Below, piece after piece: positions 1-11,540 of a DNA stretch of 64,000 nt. The position numbers were made by a program, and so were the translations under genes. Every line of letters starts with the position of its first letter. Position 1 is the stretch's first letter. This DNA is from Taxillus chinensis (Eukaryota > Streptophyta > Magnoliopsida > Santalales > Loranthaceae): NCBI GenBank assembly GCA_023512835.1, contig CM042092.1:45378535-45442534 (forward strand), in the 5' to 3' direction. The notes below the pieces were generated by a model. The model was not told the origin of the DNA and did not search any database. It saw nothing but the letters and a program-made list of their open reading frames with translations.

Positions 1-629
1 TCCCCAGAAGCCGTCAAGTCAAGCTCCTCAATATGGCGAAGCTAAATTTAACAGACTGTTCATACACAAAAGGGAGTTCCCCAGCAAAGACAAAACGGAC
101 TCCCCAGCCAAAGAGAACATTGTTCCCCGACAAGTTGAATGTTAGCCAACCTCTCCAACAGCATTGAGATAGATCTCTAGTCCTGGCCAAACCCTCAATG
201 ATACATCACATTGCATTCGATGCATACATCGCATCGCATCACATGGCATCATATGGCACCATAGGTTGAGGTTTATGCATCCCCGCATACAGCACGTTGC
301 AGTTCATGCATCATTTGCATACATTCAGCATACTCTGTAATTTCAGGAATGTTGCCGCCTCTGAAGATCCTAGGAGTTCATACTCAGCAAGCTTCTCATC
401 AAGCTATCCTAGCTTTTTTGTTCACCTGTACAACTCTTTCTTTGCAATTTCCCCAAGCTCTAAACGCATCCTTTCGGCACTTGACAAACTTTTTCCCCTT
501 TTGGGTCACCTTGTAGAGCGATCTCCTTGAGTGAACTCGTAGAGGGAGCCCAAATTGGGTTACTTCCCAAACTCACCAATTCCTTAAAGCATTTCCCCAA
601 ATACCAATTGATGTCTCCAACAAGTCTTT
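1..629. other. Unassigned sequence left of minisatellite
   Basis: I see no gene here. Bases 200-265 contain a loose run of GCATC/CACAT words (simple-sequence-like). The short open frames have no recognisable motif. The segment does not match the distal half of LTR-T, which would be expected here if the antisense LTR at 2327-3298 simply continued through the minisatellite. It may therefore be another repeat or an unrelated flank. Confidence 0.5.
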
Positions 630-2326
630 CCGGTTTAAGCCTATCGTTGCTGTGGGCTTTTCTTTTCCAATTCAAGCCTATCGTTGCTGTGGGCCTTCCT
701 ATTGTCAATTTAAGCCTATCGTTGCTGTAGGCTTTTTCATTTTCAATTTAAGCCTATCATTGATGTGGGCCTTTCATTTTCAATTTAAGCCTATCGTTGC
801 TGTGGGCTTTCCATTTTCCAGTTTAAGCCTAACGTTGGTGTGGGCTTTTCCATTTTCAATCTAAGCCTATCGTTGCTATGGGCTTTTCCATTTTCAGTTT
901 ACGCCTATCGTTGCTGTAGGCTTTTCCATTTCCAGTTTAAGCCTATCATTGCTGTGGGCTTTTCCATTTTCAATTCAAGCCTATCGTTGCTATGGGCTTT
1001 CCATTTTTCAGTTTAAGCTTAACGTTGCTGTGGGCTTTTCCATTTTCAATTCAAGCCTATCGTTGCTATGGGCTTTCCATTTTTAGTTTAAGCTTAACGT
1101 TGCTGTGGGCTTTTCCATTTTCAATCTAAGCCTATCGTTCTTTGTATGGGGCTTTTCCATTTTTAGTTCACGCCATCATTGTGGCCTTACATTGGAAGCT
1201 TTTCTATTTTCAATTCAAGCCTATCGTGGCTGTGGGCTATCCATTTTCAATTCAAGCCTATCGTTGCTGTGGGCTATCCATTTTCAATTCGAGCCTATCA
1301 TTGTTGTGGGCCTTTCAATTTTTAGTTCACGCCCATCATTGTTGTGGGCCTTTTACATTTTTCAGTTCAAGCCTATCGTTGCTGTGGGCTATCCATTTTC
1401 AATTCAAGCCTATCGTTGTTGTGGGCTATCCATTTTCAATTCGAGCCTATCATTGCTGTGGGCCTTTCAATTTTTAGTTCACGCCCATCATTGTTGTGGG
1501 CCTTTTACATTTTTCAATTCAAGCCTATCGTTGCTGTGGGCTATCCATTTTCAATTCAAGCCTATCGTTGCTGTGGGCTATCCATTTTCAATTCGAGCCT
1601 ATCGTTGCTGTGAGCCTTTCAATTTTTAGTTCACGCCCATCATTGTTGTGGGCCTTTTACATTTTTCAGTTCAAGCCTATCGTTGCTGTGGGCTATCCAT
1701 TTTCAATTCAAGTTTATCGTTGTTGTGGGCTATCCATTTTCATTTCGAGCCTATCGTTGCTGTGGGCCTTTCAATTTTTAGTTCACGCCCATCATTGTTG
1801 TGGGCCTTTTACATTTTCCAATTCAAGCCTATCGTTGCTGTGGGCTATCCATTTTCAATTCAAGCCTATCGTTGTTGTGGGCTATCCATTTTCAATTCGA
1901 GCTTATCGTTGCTGTGGGCCTTTCAATTTTTAGTTCATGTCCATCATTGTTGTGGGCCTTTTACATTTTTCAATTCAAGCCTATCGTTGCTGTGGGCCTT
2001 TCAATTTTTAGTTCATGCCCATCATTGTTGTGGGCCTTTTACATTTTTCAATTCAAGCCTATTGTTGCTGTAGGCTATCCATTTTCAATTCGAGCTTATC
2101 GTTTCTGTGGGCCTTTCAATTTTTAGTTCATGCCCATCATTGTTGTGGGCCTTTTACATTTTTCAATTCAAGCCTATTGTTGTTGTGGGCTATCCATTTT
2201 GAATTCGAGCCTATCGTTGCTGTGGGCCTTTCAATTCTTAGTTCACGCCAACCATTTCTGTGGGTCTTTTCACTTTTCAGTTCAAGCCTATCATTGCTGC
2301 GGGCTTTTCATTTCAAGCCTATTATT
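630..2326. repeat. Minisatellite, ~38-bp unit with 152-bp higher-order period
   Basis: About 44 head-to-tail copies of a 37-40 bp unit whose core reads AAGCCTATCGTTGCTGTGGG, followed by a pyrimidine-rich spacer. From about 1195 onward four variant units (ending TTTTACATTT, CTATCCATTTTC, CTATCCATTTTC and CTTTCAATTTTTAG) alternate as a block of about 152 bp. This is visible as the same block restarting near 1344, 1496, 1648 and 1800. Early copies (630-1190) are more irregular, later ones more homogenised. The unit length is not a multiple of three, so the long overlapping open frames across it are by-products of the repeat. The array abuts the antisense LTR-T fragment at the point where other LTR-T copies carry different short arrays. 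Confidence 0.93.
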
Positions 2327-3298
2327 TCGACCCAGTAATTCGCCCAGGGTACTGTTCATTGTCGTTTTTGCCTGTTCTTTGTCTGGAATCAACGCAGCAA
2401 CCCCCAGACGTGCACAAACACGCATTCTACGCAACAGACTACGATATCTACCTCAAAATGCATCCAGAACACCTCTAAATCGCACAGATAACAAGCAAAA
2501 AACACGCACTAAATTTCAGATTTCCAGAAATCTAGATCTAAATCCAGATTTCCATGGTTGACTTCTCAACCATCATGGAATATGCAATTAAACAGCCCCA
2601 GATCACAGAAACACATATTAAAACTGATATAAAACAGTTCGTAACCACATATCTTATGCTAAACCATTAGATCTAACCCAAAATTAGATTTCCCCAAAAC
2701 CTAGGGTTCATGCTTAATTTCATAAATCATGATAAATTCGTGCATACCAAGGATAGAATCAAGATAAGAAGTTCAAGAACACCTACTTGGAGTGATTCTT
2801 TGAGCTCCACGAACCCAAATCGCCCCAAATCGCCAAGGCACCAAACTCCACGCTCTCTCTCTCTCTCTCTCTCTCTCAAACGCACAAACATGATAGCGTA
2901 AAGTGAAAGCTTCTTCTTTTTTCCTGCTATTTATATTTCTGCCAGTCATTGACCAATAACTGACCTAGTCAATCATTGACCTAGTCAATAATTGATCTCC
3001 CCCCCCCCCCCCCAATAATTGACCTCCAAGGTTCCGAACTCCAAATTGAGTCAAATTACGGTCAAAACGCTCGAAATGACGAGCACAACACTAAGCAGAT
3101 ATTATTACACCCAAATGACTGCCCAAACGCAAAGTCAACTAATAAACCCCCAAAAGTCAATAAAAGGGTCAAACGGGGCCCCAACTCGGAATCAGGCCCA
3201 GGTACAGTCAAAATGCTCACATCGACGACTACCGTCTAGATAATTACATTCCCATAGAATGGCTATCTCTCAAAACTACCCAAATACGAGTCTTTACA
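2327..3298 (-). mobile_element. Antisense LTR-T fragment (5' part of a Tekay-type LTR)
   Basis: The reverse complement begins TGTAAAGACTCGTATTTGGG at 3298. It matches the first ~970 bp of the LTRs at 4416, 8816, 34662 and 37157 (minus), including the TTGAC-rich stretch, the TATA box (about 2930, reverse), the CT/GA-rich leader (2853-2876) and the conserved GGTTGACTTCTCAACC palindrome near 2553. It is cut at 2327 by the minisatellite. A 15-C run lies at 2999-3013. On the right it abuts forward integrase sequence directly, so this is an inverted LTR inserted into, or recombined with, the neighbouring element. No TSD can be tested because the far end is not visible. Confidence 0.85.
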
Positions 3299-4158
3299 GC
3301 GAGGTTGACCTCTCAGTTTTGGAGACAGTTGCAGCGAGCTTTTGGGTAGTAGGGTGAACCTTAGTACAGCCTTTCATCCGCAGACGGATGGTTAGTCGGA
3401 GCGGATGATCCAGACACTCGGTGATATGTTGCGTGCCTGTGTCCTAGATTTTGGAGGTTGTTGGGAGACTCAGCTTCCTTTGGTGGAGTTCTCTTACAAC
3501 AACAGTTATCAGGCCACGATTGGGATAGCTCCGTATGAGGCGCTGTATGGGCAACCTTGTAGATCGCCTTTGTGTTGGGCACAGACGGGAGAGACAGCGG
3601 TTCTCGGTCCCAATATGGTTTGAGAAACCATGGAGATAGTGCAGCTGATTCGATAGTGGATGTTGACAGCGAAGAGTAGGCAGAAGTCCTACGCGGACCA
3701 ATGGCATCGAGCTTTGCAGTTTGAGATGGGTGACTGGGTATTTTTGCGGGTTTCACCGCGTCGAGGGCATCGGAGGTTTGGGCGTGGATCCAAACTTTCC
3801 CCTCGTTTTGTGGGGCCGTTTGAGATTGTTACCACAGTGGGCGCAGTGGCTTACCGATTAGCTTTGCCACCAGAGTTGGCATAAGTACATGATGTGTTCA
3901 TGTGTCACAATTGAGGCGGTATCACCCAGATCCTTCTCATGTGTTGGACTATCGTGAGATAGACTTGGCTGATGATGGTGCCATTGTTGAGATGCTGGCA
4001 CAAATTTTGGACAGGCGGGAGCAGGTCTTGCGGGGCAAGACGATCCCACTAGTCCGGGTGTTATGGCAACACCGAGGCATGGAGGAGCAGACATGGGAGA
4101 AAGAGAGCCAAATGCGGGTTCTTCATCCTGAGCTGTTCGAGGACGATCAGTCCTGAGG
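3299..4158 (+). pseudogene. Ty3/gypsy Tekay/Del-like pol fragment: integrase C-terminus and chromodomain
   Basis: This is the decayed 3' end of a chromovirus polyprotein. Reading frames start inside the integrase core (RLTSQFWRQLQRAFG near 3302-3347) and continue through HPQTDG, MIQTLGDMLRACVLDF, EFSYNNSYQATIGIAPYEAL and the GDWVFLRVSP...KLSPRFVGPFEI module typical of gypsy integrase tails. The last part, about 3980-4110, has a chromodomain-like pattern (ILDRREQVLRGK...VLWQHRG...TWEKESQM). In-frame stops occur near 3392, 3621, 3655 and 3882, with a 1-bp frameshift near 3905. Gag, protease, reverse transcriptase and RNase H are missing, because the left side is replaced by the inverted LTR. 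Non-functional. The lineage is inferred from the chromodomain and the LTR ends. Confidence 0.88.
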
Positions 4159-4415
4159 TGGGGAGAATGTGAGCACCTTCCCTGAGGTATGAGTTATGTT
4201 TTATGCATTTGTTTCGCATATGTTGTTTGAGATATGGTTTAGCTTGTTGTTGTTGGATTTTGTCAGCCCTTTTGGCTTGTTGTGAGTTGCATTGCAGATG
4301 TGTGATCGGTGATCATGTTTTATGTTTTGTTGTTGAGACATTGAGCTTGCATTTTGCTATGTCCTTTGGGCATGTGTTTTATTTTCGAGGACGAAAAGTT
4401 CTAAGGTGGGGAGGC
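4159..4415 (+). other. Tekay-like 3' untranslated internal region with polypurine tract
   Basis: This follows the pol stop. It has no ORF of note. It ends with AAGGTGGGGAGG at 4403-4414, a polypurine tract directly before the LTR start TGTAAAG at 4416. A similar TGAGGTGGGGAGA lies at 4154-4166, so a PPT-like motif is duplicated. Confidence 0.7.
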
Positions 4416-6841
4416 TGTAAAGACTCATATTTGGGTAGTTTTGAGAGATAGCCATTCTATGGGAATGCAACTATCTAGACGGTAGTGTAGTCGTCGATGT
4501 GAGCATTTTTGACTGTACCTGGGCCCGATTCTGAGTTGGGGCCCCGTTTGACCTGATTGTTGACTTTTTGGGGTTTATTGGTTGACTTTGTGTTTGGGCG
4601 GTCATTTGAGTGTGATAACATCTGCTTAGTGTTGTGCTCTTCATTTCGAGCATTTTGACTGTAATTTGACTCAATTTGGAGTTCGGGACCTTGGAAATCA
4701 ATTATTGTATTGGGAGGTCAATTATTGACTAGGTCAATGATTGACTAGGTCAGTTATTGGTCAATGACTGGAAGAAATATAAATAGCAGGAAAAGAGAGA
4801 GCTTTCACTTTACACTATCACGTTTGTGCGTTTGAGAGAGAGAGAGAGCTTGGAGCTTGGTGTCTTGGAGATTTGGAGCGATTGGGGTTCGTGGAGCTCA
4901 GAGAGCGATTGGGGTTCGTGGAGCGATTTAGGTGTCCTTAAACTTTTTGTCTTCATTCTGTCTTTGGTATGCACGATTTTATCATGATTTATGACATTGA
5001 GCATGAACCCTAAGTTGGTTTTGGGGAAAATCCAATTTGGGGTTAGATCTAATGGTTTAGTATAAGATCTGTGGTTAAGAACTGCTTTATATCAGTGTGG
5101 ATATATGTTTCTGTGATTTTGGGGTTGTATAACTGTGTATTTCATGAGGGTTGAGAAGTCAACCATGGAAATTTGGATTTAGATCTAAATTTCTGGAAAT
5201 CTGCAATTTGGTGCATATTTCTACTGTTATCTGTGCGATTTAGAGGTGTTCTAGACGCATTTTGAGGTAAATATCGTAGTCTGTTGCGTAAAATGTATGT
5301 TTGTGAGCGTCTGGGGGTTGCTGGGTGGATTTCAAATGAAGAACAGGCAAAAACAATGATGAACAGTACCCTGACCGAATTACTGGGTCGAAATGACGAA
5401 GATTTGAAGTTCTGGGTCGAAGGGTCGAAGATCCAGGGTCATTGGGTCGAAGGGTCGTAGACTCGTAGTTCATAGACCCGTAGTTCGTAGACCCATATTT
5501 TGGAGACTCATAGTTCGTAGATCTGTAGTTCATAGATCCGTAGACCCGTAGTCCGAAGGTCAAAGTTCGTAGTCTAAAGGTCAAAGATCGAAGACCAGCT
5601 TCGAGTATTTGAGGCGCGCTGCAGTTCCACGCTCCATAACTACGAGTCACAGCTCCAGCAGTGTAACTGAACACTGGACTACACTGGACTGGACTATTTA
5701 CATTGTAACCTATACCCATCTACACATTTAAGTATTCCATTTGGATTCAAAGAAAAATACTAGAAAAATTAATTCTCACTCCTTTAAAATGTGAAAATTG
5801 GGATTTAGTGTAAAATCTCAGAAAAATCCAGTTTTTCGTAGAGCTGAATTTTTGCAAAGTGGGGTTAGACATCTCAGAAAAATCCCCAAAAATCAGATTA
5901 TCTTAGTTATGATATGGGGACAAAATGCCGGGACTTTTTATTGCAAGAAAGTAGCTGCTATGGGTATCTCCTTCCTTAGTCAAGGAATGAGGATTGACTT
6001 GTGAAGACTGGCTACAGTTCTAAATGGAGTGTTGTGCACCTTAGTGCCATGTTGGTGTTGGTTTGGGGATTGAGCATTGGACCTTGTTACCTATTTGGAT
6101 TCTCACCATGATGCACCGATGGTGCTATATGGTTGACATGGTAGGCATATGCGCCGATGGCAGGCCTGTGTGGCGACTGTGGCTGGGCATATTGCGTTGT
6201 GGACAGGCTAAGGCCTAAGTTGAGCCATTGAGCTCGTAGAGCTAGGGCTAAGTGCCCTGAGCTGAGATCCTATGGAGGATTGTGGATAAGCTATCCTGTA
6301 AGGGCAAGCTGGGTCATGATGTTTGTTTACAGGCAGAGTTCTGATGATTGTGCACACTACACGTGCATGAGTACACTGAGCATATAGTATAGACTTGCAT
6401 GTTTGCATGCTGTGAAGTTTTAGGGTCACCTACTGAGCTTGTCGCTCACCCCTACTTGTTATTTACCCTTTTCAGGTGTGACCCAAGACTAGTGGAGGAC
6501 TTTTTTCCAGGAGGACGTGCCCACTACTCTGATGTATGATACAGTATTGTATTCTATATTGTATTATGTGTTGTATCTCGAACATGGGTCCATGGACAGT
6601 TGTATTTGCATATTGTTTGTGATGTGATGTCTATATGACTGTTTGACTTATTATATGCATGATGATGTATGGAAAGTACAGGCTTACCCTTGATGTATGA
6701 CTGTACAGGGTTGCATATTTCAGACAGTACTCGCGGTGTAGTCTCCATTGGTGCTAGTCACCAACCCCTTGACCTTTTGGGTGCGGGCAAGGGGAAGTCA
6801 TGTTCCTAGTTCCGGGTGCCCTGGAATTTGGGGGCGTGACA
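4416..6841 (+). mobile_element. LTR-T copy 1: 3' LTR of the Tekay-like element
   Basis: 2,426-bp LTR running from TGTAAAGACTC to GGGGGCGTGACA, with the polypurine tract at its left edge. In order it holds a TTGAC-rich upstream region (4545-4770), the TATA box TATAAATA at 4778-4785, a GA-rich leader (4833-4850), the GGTTGAGAAGTCAACC palindrome near 5149, a degenerate array of GTAGTTCGTAGACCC-like words (about 5390-5600), and a conserved 3' half. It shares its full length with the copies at 8816-11219 and 37157-39628 (minus) and with the split copy 34662-36495/52519-52982. The matching 5' LTR is not in the window. Confidence 0.92.
4545..4785 (+). promoter_or_regulatory. LTR-T promoter: W-box cluster plus TATA box
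   Basis: About ten TTGAC/GTCAA cores (the WRKY W-box core) lie within roughly 230 bp, ending about 10 bp before TATAAATA (4778-4785). Examples are TTGACC near 4549, TTGACT near 4560 and 4583, and alternating GGTCAAT/TTGACTAGG words at 4715-4770. The arrangement is repeated in the copies at 8816, 34662 and 37157. That WRKY factors bind here is inference from motif content. Confidence 0.6.
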
Positions 6842-7379
6842 AGTGGACTAGCTAGGACCATAAACAAGCGCTCCCGGGAGGCAGCCCGGTCTAATGCTTT
6901 TTGTTTTGTGTGTTGAGAATTGTAGGAACTTAAATTTTTCCACAGAAGGCCTTATTTGAGATACGCCGGATAGAGTTCAGCGTGGTCGGGAGAACAATAT
7001 TTCACCCGACCGATCAAAGACATCCGAGAAGCCAAACTATTCTAAAAGGTCAACGGTGAAGAAAAGGACAAAAAATAGATCTATTGTTGGTTTTTTCTTA
7101 CAGAGTAATAGAGTTGTGGTAATTTTTTATGGCATGGAATGAAGATGGCATTCGGGATTTTATTTTGAGACATTTTTGTATTTTATATTGTGGTTTGTAA
7201 AATATTTTGAATACATTAGTTATTTTGGATTGTAACATTTTAGAATATTATTTTTCAATGTAGAGATATATTAATAATATTCTTGATGGTTTGTTATTTT
7301 TGATGGTTTGTTTTGTTGAATATTGGAAGTTTTTAAACTGTGAAAGTATTTATAAATTGTAACCAACAATTGTAAGCAT
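6842..7379. other. Old repeat remnant, no gene
   Basis: Begins AGTGGACTAGC, then has GCGCTCCCGGGAGGCAGCCC (6871-6890). The latter resembles the 'gggaggcaaccc' signature seen just 3' of pol in Athila/Tat-type elements; compare the minus-strand GGGAGGCAACCC at 44021-44032 in this window. Near 6989-7018 a GTCGGGAG ... TTCACCCGACC pair recalls the motif array at 8566-8815. From about 7080 the sequence is AT-rich. Probably decayed gypsy LTR or internal sequence. Confidence 0.4.
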
Positions 7380-7651
7380 TTGAAAAGGCTTGTTATATTT
7401 TTGTGTCATCTACCGTAAGCCTTTTTGGTGTGTTAGGTCTGGTTGGCTTATGATATCTCAGATACTTTTTGTAACACAAAAAATATCATACTGTATGATC
7501 TACAGTAACATAAAATCGTAACACACCAAAAAGTGTTACCGAAAGATGGGGGACTTTTCATAAGCCAAGCAAACCTAACATCCCAAAAAGTGTTACGGTA
7601 TCCTACAGTAACACATTTTATGTCTTATTAAAAACCTGATTTCTTGTAGTG
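7380..7651 (-). mobile_element. CACTA (En/Spm-type) terminal fragment
   Basis: Ends at 7641-7651 with TTCTTGTAGTG, the reverse complement of the CACTACAAGAA terminus of plant CACTA elements. It is preceded by inverted and direct sub-terminal repeats of a GTAACACACCAAAAAGTG-like word (about 7410-7440, 7505-7540, 7575-7610), as expected for CACTA sub-terminal regions. No matching CACTACAAGAA start was found to the left, so only one end is present. Family identity rests on the terminus and these repeats. Confidence 0.6.
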
Positions 7652-8810
7652 ACCCTAGCATGGGAGACGAGTGACCCTTTAAAATTTGGGTTGTTTAGTC
7701 TAGGGTTGGCATCGCGCCTACTCTTAACTTGGTATCCTAGGCTTACACTCACTACCGCATGTCATGAAACCCCTAGTTTGAGTATCTTGATTTTTCCAGT
7801 ACTTATGTTTCATTTTCCAATCTTTCACATAAATACCTAATATGATAAAATGAAATGATCAGAATCCATTTTATATTTAAACCCAAGATATCCAATAAAC
7901 CCTCACAAGGTAAAAAAAAAAAAGATTAAACTAAAACATTGCAAATTAATTTATTACATCAAACTCCATCCTAACTCCAATCAAGGGTTTTTAAGCTTCC
8001 ATAGTTAGATTGAAAACAACAAAATTACAAAACATGGAATAAAAAAACCAAAAGGATAGCTTGCCTATTTTGACCAAGAATTCTAAGGTTGATCTTCTTT
8101 TCCCAGCAGATTATCTTCGACTCCAAGAGATACCCCAAACCTTCTTCTCTCTCCCTTTCTCTACTAGGTGAGGAATGGAATTGTAGAATGGAAGAGAATT
8201 AGAGGATGACTTGGTGGATCATCCCAAATGATGGAGCAACTCCCCTTTTATAGCCTCCCAAGCTACATTTGAACATTTAAATTTGAATTTCTATTTATTT
8301 CTTTTAAATTCCCCAAATAATTAGCCCTTTTTAATTCTCTTGTAACTCCCTTATTTTTTTGAATTTGAAAAAGAGATAAATCCCTCTCTTAAATCCCATA
8401 AAAAAACTCAATCCAAATGCAAAGCACCCATTTGAATTTGAATTTCTTCAATAAATTCTCCTTTGACTTGAGTGTTTGGTGCCCGTTCTTTGATCAAATG
8501 ACTTCGGTCCAGAAGGAAATAAGTGAGCTGCAAAAATAAGGGTTCCATCGCCGAAATTTGAGCTAGGTCGGGTGAAGAAGGCTTCACCCGACCACCATGT
8601 AGAGTCTTCAAACTTCACTCGATTAAAAGGAAGTTATGTTCTATGATGCTTGGAGAGACTGAATATGCAAAATAAGCTTCACCCGACTTGGTCGGGTGAA
8701 GGGTCCTTCTCTTGACCACCTCCAAACGACCTCAGATTTCACCCGACCAGAAGGAGAAAATCTTCAATGAGTTACTGAGAAGCCATCCCTGAAGTATGAG
8801 CTTCACCCTA
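7652..8810. other. Repeat-derived region, probably an antisense LTR; no gene
   Basis: There is no coding gene. The reverse strand near 8240-8260 has a TATA-like word (reverse of CCTTTTATAGCC), and the right third is packed with CTTCACCCGACC and its complement (see the motif-array finding). This fits an old LTR in minus orientation, interrupted at 8816 by a solo LTR-T. The low-complexity A run at 7913-7924 is simple sequence. Confidence 0.4.
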
Positions 8811-8815
8811 CCTTC

Positions 8816-11219
8816 TGTAAAGACTCGTATTTGGGTAGTCTTGAGAGATAGTCAATCTATGGGAATGTAACTATCTGGACGGTAGTGTAGCCGTCGATGT
8901 GAGCATTTTGACTGTACTTGGGCCCGATTCCGAGTCGGGGCCCCATTTGACCAGATTATTGACTTTTCAGGGTTTATTGGTTGACTTTGTGTTTGAGCGG
9001 TTATTTGGGTGTAATAATATCTGTTTAGTATTGTGCTCGTCATTTCGAGCGTTTTGACTGTAGTTTGACTCAATTTGGAGTTCAGGGCCTTAGAGGTCAA
9101 TTTTTGTGTTGGGAGGTCAATTATTGACTGGGTCAATGGTTGACTAGGTCAGTTAACTGGCAGAAATATAAATAGCAGAAAAAAAAGAAGAAGAAGCTTT
9201 CACTTTACGTTTCACGTTTGTGCATTTGAGAGAGAGAGCTTGAGAGAGCTTGGAGGCCTTGGCGATTTGGGGCGATTTGGGTTCGTGGAGCTCAAAGATT
9301 CACTTCAAGTAGGTGTCCTTGAACTTCTTATCTCTCTCTTGTTTTGGATTTGCACGAATTTATCATGATTTATAAAATTGAGCATGAACCTTAGAATTTG
9401 GGGAAAACCAATTTTGGGTTAGATCTAATGGTTTAGGATAAGATCTGTGGTTAAGAACTGTTTTATATCATTGTGGATATATGTTTCTGTAATTTTGGGG
9501 TTGATTAACTGTGTTTTTCATGAGGGTTGATAAGTCAACCATGGAAATCTGGGTTTAGATCTAGATTTCTGGAAATCTGGAATTTTATACGTGTTTCTAT
9601 TGTTTCTGCGCGATTTAGAGGCGTTCTGGACGTGTTTTGAGGTAGATATCGTAGTTTGTTGCGAAACAGGGGTGTTAGTGAGCGTCTGGGAGTTTCTGGG
9701 CGCGTTTCAGACAAAGAACAGGTGAAAACGACGATGAACGATGCACTGGGCGCGTTCTCGGGTCGAACTGGCGAAAATCCGAAGTTCTGGGTCGAAGGGT
9801 CGAAGATCCAGGGTCGTAGTTCGTAGACCCGTAGTTCGTAGCTCGAAGGTTCATAGTTCGTAGGGTCGTAGTTCGTAGACCCGTAGTCCAAAGGTCGAAG
9901 TTCAAAGACCCGCTTCGAGTCTTCGAGGCACGCTCCGCAACTACGAGTCGCCGTTCCGCAGCTACGAGTCGCAGGTTCTGAGCTACGAGTCGCAGCTTCT
10001 GCAGTGTAAGTAGACACTGTACAGCACTGGACTGGACCTATTTACATTGCAACCTATACCCATCTACACATTTAAGTATACTTAAGTTACAATGTAAATA
10101 ACGAAATACCCCCCATTTAGATTCAAAGAAAAATACTAGAAAAATTAATTCCCACCCTTTCAAAATGTGAAAATTGGGATTTAGTGTAAAATTTCAGAAA
10201 AACCCAAAAGTTCGTAGTGGTGAATTTTTGGAAAGTGGGGTTAGACATCTCAGAAAAATCTCCAAAAATCAGATTATCTTATTTATGATATGGGAACCTA
10301 ATGCCGGGACTTTTAATTTCAAGAAAATAGCTGCTATGGGTACTTCTTTCATGAATCAAGGATTGAGGATTTACTTATGAAGACTGGCTACAGTTCTAAA
10401 GGAAATGTTGAGAATGACATGCGATACTAATGTTAGTATATTGGTGTGAGGTATTGGGGCATGGACTCCGTGACTTGTTTGGGTTCTCACCGTGATGCAC
10501 CGATGGTGCTATGTGGTTGACGTGGCAGGCATATGTACCGATGGCAGGCCTGTGTGGCGACTGTGGCCGAGCATATTGCGCTGTGGACAGGCTAAGGCCT
10601 CAGTTGAGTCGTTGAGCTTGTGGAGCTAAGGCTGAGTGCCCTGAGCTGGGATCCCGTGGAGGATCGTGGACAAGCTGTCCTGTGTGGGCAGGCTGGGTCC
10701 TGAGGTTTGTTTGTAGGCTGAGTCCTGATGATTGTGCACACTACACAGTACACGAGTACACAGAGCATGTAGCATAGACTTGTATGTTTGCATGATGTGG
10801 AGTGTTGGGGTCACCTACTGAGCTTGTCGCTCACTCCTACTTGTTGTTTACCCTTTTCAAGTGTGACCCGAGACTAGTGGAGGACTTTCTTCCAGGAGGA
10901 CGCCCACTACTCTGATGTATGATACAGTTCTATTTTGTATTATTTTATGTGATATCCCGGACATGAGTCCGTGGACAGTTGTATTTGCATACTGTATGAT
11001 GTGATGTCTGTATGACTGTTTGACTCATTGTATGCATGATGATATATGGGAAAGTACAGGATTACCCTTGATATGTGACTGTACAGGGTTGCATATTTGA
11101 GACAGCACCCGCGGTGTAGTCTCCATTGGTGCTAGTCACCAACCCCTTGACCTATCGGGTGCGGGCAAGGGGAAGTCATGTATCCGGTTCCGGGTTCCCT
11201 GGAATTCGGGGGCGTGACA
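8816..11219 (+). mobile_element. Solo LTR-T copy 2 with TSD CCTTC
   Basis: A complete 2,404-bp LTR, TGTAAAGACTCG to GGGGGCGTGACA, flanked by the 5-bp target-site duplication CCTTC at 8811-8815 and 11220-11224. No internal region lies beside it, so it is a solo LTR left by LTR-LTR recombination. TATA box TATAAATA at 9167-9174; short-word array (GTAGTTCGTAGACCC type) at about 9775-9930. Confidence 0.95.
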
Positions 11220-11224
11220 CCTTC

Positions 11225-11540
11225 ACCCGACCAACTTGAGATTTGGGCATTGTGAACTTTGGGTCTTTGGAATTCTTTCTTCCTTATGTGAATTTGATGA
11301 ATTCTTCCTTGATTTTTGGATTCCTATCAAAATATTGCAAAAATACCGCAAAACTACAAGAAATCCTCTTTTCTGGGTTAGGGCAGAAAAATATGATAAA
11401 GTAGCATAATTAGGCAATAAATGAATCAAAAGAGTATGAAACCGGTATGTGACTCCCCGAGGAAACCGGTACATGACTCAAATTGTTTTTAAATTATAGT
11501 TCAAATCCAATTTTAATATAATTTTAAAATATCATAATTC
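11225..11540. other. Target sequence between two solo LTRs
   Basis: Continues the repeat-like sequence interrupted at 8816, first bases CTTCACCCGACC. It becomes AT-rich towards 11500. No gene is recognised. It ends in the ATTTT that is duplicated around the next solo LTR. Confidence 0.5.

Noticed and set aside
1105..2338. Overlapping 100-174 codon ORFs in several frames across the minisatellite
   Set aside because: They follow from a stop-poor 38-bp unit repeated ~44 times. The unit length is not a multiple of three, so every frame repeats the same words; no start context or domain.
5798..6004. 68-codon frame repeated in LTR-T copies (also 10174-10380 and 35923-36129)
   Set aside because: It opens with TTG rather than ATG, lies in the LTR, and the copies differ mainly by residue-changing substitutions. 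Same length simply reflects the homologous LTR.
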